From assembly GCA_964606415.1 (NCBI GenBank), contig CAZSGN010000183.1:1-5788 (forward strand): a stretch of 5,788 nt of DNA, in the 5' to 3' direction. Origin of the DNA: CAZSGN01 sp964606415 (GTDB lineage: Bacteria; Bacteroidota; Bacteroidia; Bacteroidales; JBBRXJ01). Below the pieces are notes generated by a model. It saw nothing but the letters and a program-made list of their open reading frames with translations, was not told the DNA's origin and ran no database searches. Of the stretch, positions 1 to 4,621 are shown one piece after another. Position numbers and translations under genes: made by a program. The number at the start of each line of letters is the position of its first letter. Within the stretch, counting starts at the first letter, position 1.

Positions 1-3
1 TAC

Positions 4-45
4 AAAGAGAAGCTGGATTTGTAAGAAATTCAGCTTTTTTTTTTG
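4..45 (+). repeat. Direct repeat carrying the terminator, copy 1
   Basis: 42 nt that match 147-186 except for the loop (GTAAG against GCAG) and one T. Identity starts at the AAAGAG before the stem and stops after the T run, so the duplicated piece is just the terminator and a few flanking bases. Confidence 0.75.
10..44 (+). terminator. Intrinsic terminator, plus strand (copy 1)
   Basis: AAGCTGGATTT, loop GTAAG, AAATTCAGCTT: an 11-bp stem with one G-U pair, running into ten T at 35-44. It should end a plus-strand transcript from left of the window. In frame 1 the edge reads YKEKLDL and then TAA at 22-24, so an off-window gene could end inside the hairpin, but seven codons cannot prove it. Confidence 0.8.
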
Positions 46-146
46 AATCCGGCAGCTGTTTTCCGCACATTTTTGCAATATCCACTTAAATAACTGAAAA
101 TCAATAATATTTTTTTATATTTGGGTGTTGCAATGCAGAAAACAGG

Positions 147-186
147 AAAGAGAAGCTGGATTTGCAGAAATTCAGCTTTTTTTTTG
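147..186 (+). repeat. Direct repeat carrying the terminator, copy 2
   Basis: 40-nt partner of the repeat at 4-45; the starts are 143 nt apart. The DNA between the copies is unrelated and AT-rich. Confidence 0.75.
153..185 (+). terminator. Intrinsic terminator, plus strand (copy 2)
   Basis: The same two stem arms as copy 1, with a 4-nt loop GCAG and nine T at 177-185. No plus-strand gene lies between the two copies, so this one is a back-up terminator, a duplicate, or the end of a short unseen transcript. A TATATTTG box at 116-123 has the -7 form but no TTTG at the right distance upstream. Confidence 0.8.
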
Positions 187-396
187 ATGAAAAGAAATAT
201 ATTGTGAATTGGTAATTTATTGTTTAATGGCCCTTAAAAATGTATGCAGTTTATGTTCTTTTTTCTTCGTCTCCCCCTGCCGCATGCGTCTGCTTGTGGC
301 TGCCAATAAAACAAAAAACACCAAAGAACAACCCTCTCTGTAGCCTTTTAATGCCCTGAAGAAGCCTGGTACGTATCCGGAATAGAGGAAGAAGAA

Positions 397-457
397 CAAA
401 AAAAGGCAGCCTTTACAGGCTACCTTTTTTACGCTTTATTTCATTTGTAAGTGTCAT
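397..457 (-). ncRNA. Possible short transcript (about 60 nt) between promoter and terminator
   Basis: The candidate promoter at 464-494 and the terminator at 398-430 would bound a transcript of about 60 nt. It contains an ATG at 457-455, only 6 nt after the promoter's -7 box, opening a 14-codon frame (MTLTNEIKRKKGSL) whose stop lies in the terminator stem. It could be a small RNA, a leaderless mini-ORF, or only the 3' end processing region of the sensor gene. It rests entirely on the two signals. Confidence 0.2.
398..430 (-). terminator. Intrinsic terminator, best on the minus strand
   Basis: On the minus strand GGTAGCCT, loop GTAA, AGGCTGCC, then seven T. The stem is 8 bp with one G-U pair and the loop is a stable GNRA tetraloop. 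On the plus strand the same DNA has one A-C mismatch and six T, so it could also work weakly in that direction. It is the first good terminator after the sensor gene (stop at 703), though 270 nt away. Confidence 0.8.
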
Positions 458-463
458 GTTATA

Positions 464-494
464 CAAAAATAATATTCATTCTAAAACGGACAAA
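464..494 (-). promoter_or_regulatory. Candidate Bacteroidota-type promoter, minus strand
   Basis: Read on the minus strand, TTTG (494-491), a 19-nt spacer, then TATTTTTG (471-464). This matches the Bacteroidota housekeeping pattern TTTG, about 19-20 nt, TAnnTTTG at every fixed position. Transcription would start near 457 and run towards the terminator at 398-430. The region is AT-rich, which raises the chance of a random match. Confidence 0.45.
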
Positions 495-702
495 ATTTTT
501 TTTCATTTTGAGGTATATTTTTTTGGGTCATCGGCAAGTTTACCACTTTTACCCGTTCATGGATAACTTTATGCATAGCCTTTAAGTTCATCAAATTCAA
601 CATTACAATCCCGTTTTTCAGTGGGGAAAAGAGAAGAAGATTTATTTTGAAATTAAAAAATTTAATCTGTCAAAGTAGAAGTAAAATGCTTAATAATAAA
701 CA

Positions 703-1848
703 TTAAATCCGCAAACCCATTACCAGGATATCGTCAATCTGTGAATTATCTTCACCCATCCATGCTATCAATTGCTGATCATAAATCTGCGATTGCTCTT
801 CCATGGATTTTTGATGATGTGTCATTAGCATTTCTTTAAAGCGGGCTTTTGAAAATTTTCGATCCCGTTCCCCACCTATCTGATCAGCATAACCATCTGA
901 AAACATGTATAGCCGGTCATCTTTTTGCAGGTCAATATCATGAGAAGTAAAACTTTCTTTTTCTTTCACATATATGCCAATAGGCATTTTATCCGCCTTA
1001 TACTCGATCAATTCCTGATCCCTAATAATATATAAAGAATTAAAAGCGCCGGCATACTGAGCTGTCATCTGCTTTGTATCGATAATAGTAAGGGCCAGGT
1101 CCATTCCATCCGAAGGGCCGCTATGATCTTTTTGATCAAGGGTCTCTTTAACATGGGCTCTTAATTCATTAAGTATCTCATGGGCAGATGGCACATGCAT
1201 CTCATTAACCAATTCATTCAGGAAAGCCACACCCAACATGCTCATGAAAGCTCCCGGCACACCATGACCGGTACAATCGGCAGCAACAACGACTGTTTTA
1301 TCACCATACTTTTTGATCCAGTAAAAATCACCACTAACCACATCCCTGGGTTTAAACAAAACAAAATGCTCTGGCAGGAATTGATCTACCACTTCTTTTT
1401 CCGGTAAAAGCGCTGTCTGAATCCTGCTGGCATACCGGATACTACCCCTGATGTTATCAGATTGCCTTTGCACCTTTTCTTCGGCACGCACCCGTTGAGT
1501 GATATTTGAACCGTAAGTCTGACAGACACCTAAATCTTTGATGCCCCGTATCATAAATCTAAAAACTTCCCCATCGACTTCCTGAACAAAAGTTTCTTTC
1601 AAATTATCCTCAATAAAATTTTGCACATCCATCTCAGCGAGATTAGGAATCAACTCCTTAACATTAGTCCCGGGTAACTCGGTATCCGGCCATACTTCCT
1701 GTGCAGCCGGATTCGCTTCCAATATTTTTTCATCCATGCCAAAACGAAAGACAGGTTCAGGATTTAATTTTGCAAACAATGCCATCGATTGGAAAGCTTC
1801 TTCCGCTTTTCTTTGTTCAGTAATATCACTACCATAAATCTGGCACAC
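703..1848 (-). CDS. Downstream part of the sensor: PAS-E and SpoIIE/PP2C-type serine phosphatase
   Basis: 381 codons. The nominal start at 1846-1848 is a GTG that in the repaired gene is the internal Val of EVCQIYGSD, so it is not a believable natural start unless translation restarts there. PAS-E covers about 21-118 of this piece. A short helix (RAEEKVQRQSDNIRGSIRYA) leads into a full SpoIIE/RsbU-like phosphatase: YASRIQTALLP at 139-149, SGDFYW at 172-177, AADCTGHGVPGAFMSMLG at 189-206, SDGMD at 246-250, FSDGYADQIGG at 316-326 and DD at 372-373. The Asp residues of SGD, DGMD, SDG and the final DD match the Mn/Mg ligands of this family, so it should be active. Known relatives dephosphorylate STAS anti-sigma antagonists or similar proteins in partner switching; no such partner is in the window. 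Confidence 0.9.
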   Translation of the reverse strand: MCQIYGSDITEQRKAEEAFQSMALFAKLNPEPVFRFGMDEKILEANPAAQEVWPDTELPGTNVKELIPNLAEMDVQNFIEDNLKETFVQEVDGEVFRFMIRGIKDLGVCQTYGSNITQRVRAEEKVQRQSDNIRGSIRYASRIQTALLPEKEVVDQFLPEHFVLFKPRDVVSGDFYWIKKYGDKTVVVAADCTGHGVPGAFMSMLGVAFLNELVNEMHVPSAHEILNELRAHVKETLDQKDHSGPSDGMDLALTIIDTKQMTAQYAGAFNSLYIIRDQELIEYKADKMPIGIYVKEKESFTSHDIDLQKDDRLYMFSDGYADQIGGERDRKFSKARFKEMLMTHHQKSMEEQSQIYDQQLIAWMGEDNSQIDDILVMGLRI

Positions 1849-2429
1849 TTCATTACTGGATACCCCCTCAGGACAAAATAAAAAATACGTCCATTAATTT
1901 CTTCCACATGGTTAACCACCTTGTCTTCCCTAACTAATGATTCTATATCATCTTCCGGCATTCCTGGCATCAGGTCAAAAATATTCAATCCTTTGATCTC
2001 TTCCTTTTTAAAAGCCTCTTTAGCTGCAGGATTAGCATCCCGGATAATACCAGAGATATCAAAGCGAAATACTGGTGCAGGATTTAACCTGGCAAAAAGC
2101 GCCATGCTTTCAACGGCCTTTTCTGCCTGCAGTTTATCAGTTACATCACTTCCATAAATCTGGCACACCTCCAAATCTTTAATCCCTCTTATTGTAAAAT
2201 AATAGATCCGTCCATTGGCATCACAATAAACCTGGGTTTTATCATTATTCTCAATTAATCCCGGTATATCTATATTTTTTATACCGGGAAAGAGTTCTTT
2301 AACATACATGCCATTAATGGATTCCTTATCAAAAGCTTCGTTAGCAGCAGGATTCGATTCCGTGACTTTACCCTCCCGGTCAAATCTAAAAACCGGATCA
2401 GGATTTAGTTTAGCAAATAATGCCATGCT
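1468..2429 (-). repeat. Three tandem 107-residue PAS units (C, D, E)
   Basis: The units start with Ser of SMALFA at 2429, 2108 and 1788. Their lengths are 321, 320 and 321 nt; the 320-nt unit contains the frameshift. Each begins SMALFAxLNPxPVFRF, has (S/A)NPAA about 25 residues later, and ends RG followed by CQ(I/T)YGS(D/N)(V/I)T. DNA is similar too: the 1827-1849 and 2147-2169 stretches differ at one position. A fourth, more diverged copy (PAS-A) starts at 3116. This is internal duplication within the gene. Confidence 0.9.
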
Positions 2430-3530
2430 TTCCAGGGCTTCTTTAGTCTCTGTATAATCGGTCACATCTTCTTTTATCGACATATAATTATTAATATGGC
2501 CAGCTTCATCCTTAACGGCAGTAATGGTGGCCTGTTCCCAATAAGTTGAACCATCTTTGCGGCGGTTATGGAACAATCCCTGCCAGCGACCTCCTTTAGA
2601 AATAGTCTCCCACATTTCTTTATAAACATCATCAGGTAAATAACCGGTTTTAAGAAAGCGTGGATTATGCCCAAGAACTTCCTCTAAAGAATACCCGGAT
2701 TTTTCTTCAAACGCTTTATTAACATACTCAATCTTCCCGTCAATATCCGTAATCATGATAGAATTATAAGACTGTTCAACCGCCTCTCTAAGCTGATTAT
2801 TTTCTCTTTCCGCAATCCTGGTCTCTGTAATATTCATCCCATAAATCTGTGTAGTGCGTGATTCAGGGATGCCCCTGAGGTCAAACTGGAATATATTTCC
2901 ATCTACATCTTCTATATGCTGTACCACATGGCCATTCAATATAATATCGGGCAGGTCAAAATGCTTCATTCCCGGCAACAGCTCGGTAACATGGCAGCCC
3001 TCCAGTTGCTGATTATTAAAAATAATTTTGGCAGAAGGATTAACTTTCGTAATAATGCCATCTGTGTCAATCCTCAATACTGGTGACGGATTAAGTTCGG
3101 CAAAAAGAGCCATGGAACGGTATCTTTCTACAGGCAATACTTTTGCCGGTTCCGCTTTATCGACCAACTTCCATTTGGTTTTCTTTGTGCAATGCACACA
3201 ATAAGGAATGATATCCCCTTTCTGAACCTCAATTTGCGCATGCTCACAATCCTTACATTCGATAATGGCATCAATACCAGACACTTCTCCGCTCAAAAAT
3301 GTCAATCTTGACAACACGGATGAATAAGTAGAAACAAGATAAGGCACCAGGTAAGTAAGAAAAAGTTTTAAGTGGTCTAACTGAAACCAATGCATTTGAA
3401 TAAAATGTGCTCCCTGGTTAATAATATTCAGAAGGGTACCAACAACAAAAGCAACATACAGGGCCCGCTTTAAAATATTCCGCTCAAAGGCTATTTCACC
3501 ATAAACCATCATTTTTCTAAAAGTCAGCAT
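1764..3530 (-). CDS. Upstream part of the sensor: NrtS-like membrane domain, Cys4 linker, four PAS units
   Basis: 588 codons as sequenced; the last 32 or so (after LRG at 554-556) are out-of-frame translation. ATG at 3528-3530 was chosen; Met7/Met8 are alternatives, since no ribosome site decides. Two hydrophobic helices, about 22-38 (ALYVAFVVGTLLNIINQG) and 53-75 (FLTYLVPYLVSTYSSV), carry the signature of the small nitrate/nitrite transporter NrtS family. Next come CKDC and CVHC 15 residues apart, then PAS-A (SMALFAELNPSPVLRID), then PAS-B, a canonical PAS/PAC with GHNPRFLKTG at 287-296 and RRKDGSTYWEQ at 323-333. PAS-C and PAS-D start SMALFA(K/R)LNP and end CQIYGSD(V/I)T. PAS domains bind small ligands or sense redox state; no heme or flavin signature residue (such as the LOV Cys) stands out. 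If the frameshift is real, this is a sensor without its output. Confidence 0.85.
   Translation of the reverse strand: MLTFRKMMVYGEIAFERNILKRALYVAFVVGTLLNIINQGAHFIQMHWFQLDHLKLFLTYLVPYLVSTYSSVLSRLTFLSGEVSGIDAIIECKDCEHAQIEVQKGDIIPYCVHCTKKTKWKLVDKAEPAKVLPVERYRSMALFAELNPSPVLRIDTDGIITKVNPSAKIIFNNQQLEGCHVTELLPGMKHFDLPDIILNGHVVQHIEDVDGNIFQFDLRGIPESRTTQIYGMNITETRIAERENNQLREAVEQSYNSIMITDIDGKIEYVNKAFEEKSGYSLEEVLGHNPRFLKTGYLPDDVYKEMWETISKGGRWQGLFHNRRKDGSTYWEQATITAVKDEAGHINNYMSIKEDVTDYTETKEALESMALFAKLNPDPVFRFDREGKVTESNPAANEAFDKESINGMYVKELFPGIKNIDIPGLIENNDKTQVYCDANGRIYYFTIRGIKDLEVCQIYGSDVTDKLQAEKAVESMALFARLNPAPVFRFDISGIIRDANPAAKEAFKKEEIKGLNIFDLMPGMPEDDIESLVREDKVVNHVEEINGRIFYFVLRGYPVMKCARFMVVILLNKEKRKKLSNRWHCLQN
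2796..3116 (-). repeat. Diverged first copy of the PAS unit (PAS-A)
   Basis: It starts SMALFAELNPSPVLRID and ends LRGIPESRTTQIYGMNITE, the same frame of motifs as units C to E, but with Gln-Ile-Tyr-Gly-Met-Asn in place of CQIYGSD and no Cys at the end motif. It is separated from unit C by the canonical PAS/PAC (about 2451-2795), so that PAS sits between copies of the repeated unit. Confidence 0.8.
3189..3257 (-). other. Zinc-ribbon-like Cys4 linker (sensor residues 92-114)
   Basis: C-x2-C, 15 residues, C-x2-C (CKDC and CVHC), placed directly after the membrane helices and before PAS-A. The spacing fits a small rubredoxin/zinc-ribbon knuckle that binds Zn or Fe. It could be structural, or a metal or redox sensor. 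Confidence 0.6.
3297..3491 (-). other. NrtS-like two-helix membrane domain (sensor residues 14-78)
   Basis: Two membrane helices joined by a short His-rich loop (GAHFIQMHWFQLDH). The second has the L-T-Y-L-V-P-Y-x-V-S-T-Y-S signature, which I recognise from the NrtS nitrate/nitrite transporter family, normally a stand-alone small protein. Here it is the N-terminus of a signalling protein, so it may act as a channel, a ligand-sensing anchor or only an anchor. Family assignment is from memory of the motif. Confidence 0.7.
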
Positions 3531-3624
3531 AATAGATTTTATTCTATGAGTCGTTGAGCATCTATTTGCCTTACAGACTTAATCCAATGAGCGAGTAAAC
3601 GAGTAATCCCGGAAACCTGGTAAC

Positions 3625-3653
3625 CAAAAAAGCTGCTTTACTCCGGGTCAGCT
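3625..3653 (-). terminator. Weak candidate terminator at the end of the FGE-like gene
   Basis: On the minus strand AGCTG and CAGCT can form a 5-bp stem with a 13-nt loop, followed by TTTTTT. The stem spans the TAA stop codon at 3638-3640. The stem is short and the loop long, so termination would be weak, and read-through into the sensor gene 107 nt downstream is possible. Confidence 0.25.
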
Positions 3654-4618
3654 GCACAACGGAAACCAGTATTAAAAAGTGAGGTTTCTACAGAATTATA
3701 TCCACGGAAAGTTACCGAATAAGAATCTTCACCCGCTTCATCATAGAAAAAAGAACCGCCACGAATGGTTCTCATTTCCGGATTGGTCCTGAAACGGGCA
3801 TTGCTTCCGGGGTAGGGTTTATATACATTGGCGGACCATTCCCAGACATTGCCACCCATATCTGTTAATCCGGAGGGCAAGGTGCCATAATGACCGACAG
3901 GAGAAGTTAACACATAACCATCAGCACCCTGTTTTTCATCAATATCTCCTTGCCAGACATTAGCATGAAAAGATTCGCCATCAAAAACTTTATTACCCCA
4001 ACTATACTTAGGTGCATCACTTTGGCCATTGCGGGCAGCATATTCCCACTCGTATTCTGTTGGTAAACGTTTACCCGCCCATTCACAATAAGCTTTCGCA
4101 TCGCGCCAGCTCACCTGGGTAACAGGATGATTAGCTTTTGCCTTTGGTTTATCCGGGCCCTGGGGATATTCCCAGTTGGCGCCTTTAACCAGCGACCATT
4201 TATTTTTATCGAAAAGGAAAACACCCGCATCACCAAACTTTTCGGCATCTGTCTGATACCCGGTGGCTTCAATAAAAACACGGAATTCCTGAACTGTAAC
4301 CGGGTGCTTATCCAGGTAAAAAGCATCTATTTGCTTTTGATGAGCAGGTGCTTCTGCCGGCAATCCATGATCGTTTCCAATCATAATTTCTCCACCATCA
4401 AAAAAGACCATATTTTGGTAAGATACTGTATCAGAATCATCTTGATGGGCCTGATGGCCTTTGATTTCTTTTTGTGATTGACCGTCTTGGCCATTTATGC
4501 TGTTTTCAGGGGCCGAAGTTTTTTGTTTTTCATTGGCTTCTTCATGATTTCCCCCGCAAGCCGGAAGAATGAATATTGCCAATACAAGCCATGCCCCGTA
4601 ATGTTTTTTAATACTCAT
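3638..4618 (-). CDS. FGE-like (SUMF1-type) domain lipoprotein lacking the catalytic cysteines
   Basis: 326 residues. The ATG follows the sulfatase stop by 3 nt (TAG TCT ATG), which suggests translational coupling. Residues 1-20 are a lipoprotein signal (KK, hydrophobic core, LPA) with lipidated Cys21. An acidic, Gln-rich linker follows to about 65, then a complete FGE-sulfatase fold: HPVTQVSWRDAKAYCEW at 164-180, KRLPTEYEWEYAARNG at 183-198, YSWGN at 205-209, TDMGGNVWEW at 252-261, IRGGSF at 285-290 and GFRCAADP at 318-325. In true aerobic FGE, two cysteines between GGS and GFRCA bind copper and oxidise the sulfatase Cys. Here the matching stretch reads SYSVTFRGYNS, giving Ser and Gly. Cys178 and Cys321 are the only cysteines in the domain. 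Family members without the pair include structural and gliding-related lipoproteins and unrelated enzymes. An envelope lipoprotein is also the wrong place for a cytoplasmic maturase. Probable role: partner or scaffold for the sulfatase; this is inference. Confidence 0.93.
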   Translation of the reverse strand: MSIKKHYGAWLVLAIFILPACGGNHEEANEKQKTSAPENSINGQDGQSQKEIKGHQAHQDDSDTVSYQNMVFFDGGEIMIGNDHGLPAEAPAHQKQIDAFYLDKHPVTVQEFRVFIEATGYQTDAEKFGDAGVFLFDKNKWSLVKGANWEYPQGPDKPKAKANHPVTQVSWRDAKAYCEWAGKRLPTEYEWEYAARNGQSDAPKYSWGNKVFDGESFHANVWQGDIDEKQGADGYVLTSPVGHYGTLPSGLTDMGGNVWEWSANVYKPYPGSNARFRTNPEMRTIRGGSFFYDEAGEDSYSVTFRGYNSVETSLFNTGFRCAADPE

Positions 4619-4621
4619 AGA

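Larger units (their letters stand above)
187..702. other. Region without a supportable gene
   Basis: Apart from the terminator at 398-430 and the candidate promoter at 464-494, I see no gene. A 60-codon minus-strand frame at 217-399 opens only with TTG inside the terminator T tract and has no ATG before its 39th codon, so I do not call it. The part at about 260-380 is richer in GC than its flanks and includes CGCATGCG, which could be the remnant of a lost gene. From 431 to 702 the DNA is AT-rich with T runs; ATTAAA/TTTAAT near 660 is too weak to be a terminator. Confidence 0.6.
703..3530 (-). pseudogene. Membrane multi-PAS sensor with SpoIIE phosphatase output, single gene broken by a 1-nt frameshift
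   Basis: Two overlapping frames (1764-3530 and 703-1848) are pieces of one gene. The break is at the C5 run 1863-1867 (G5 on the coding strand). With one added G the reading becomes LRGVSSNEVCQIYGSD, which matches the same place in the other PAS units (IRGIKDLEVCQIYGSD and IRGIKDLGVCQTYGSN). The restored protein is 942 residues: NrtS-like membrane domain about 14-78, zinc-ribbon-like Cys92/95/111/114, PAS-A from 139, canonical PAS-B about 246-360, PAS-C from 368, PAS-D from 475, PAS-E from 582, and phosphatase about 700-942. Three explanations fit: a homopolymer sequencing error, a true inactivating mutation, or ribosomal/polymerase slippage on the G run. All domains on both sides are intact and no other stop interrupts them, so the lesion is recent or an artefact. 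No Bacteroidota-type promoter was found in the 107 nt upstream, so it may be read from the sulfatase operon. Confidence 0.88.

Noticed and set aside
116..123. TATATTTG as a plus-strand promoter
   Set aside because: It fits the -7 box but has no TTTG at 19-23 nt upstream; such boxes are common in AT-rich DNA.
133..207. Plus-strand 24-codon frame starting at ATG 133
   Set aside because: It runs straight through the terminator hairpin and T run (codons become Phe repeats), so it is a chance frame.
217..399. 60-codon minus-strand frame
   Set aside because: It starts with TTG inside the terminator T tract, has no ATG until codon 39, no recognisable family and low-complexity Phe/Lys runs from A/T-rich DNA.
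1846..1848. GTG as a natural start of a separate phosphatase gene
   Set aside because: It is the Val inside the conserved motif EVCQIYGSD of a PAS unit, and the sequence upstream in that frame still matches the PAS repeat.
3591..3609. Tandem CGAGTAAA/CGAGTAAT between the lipoprotein and sensor genes
   Set aside because: Only two 8-nt copies without symmetry or a nearby promoter; too short to call an operator.
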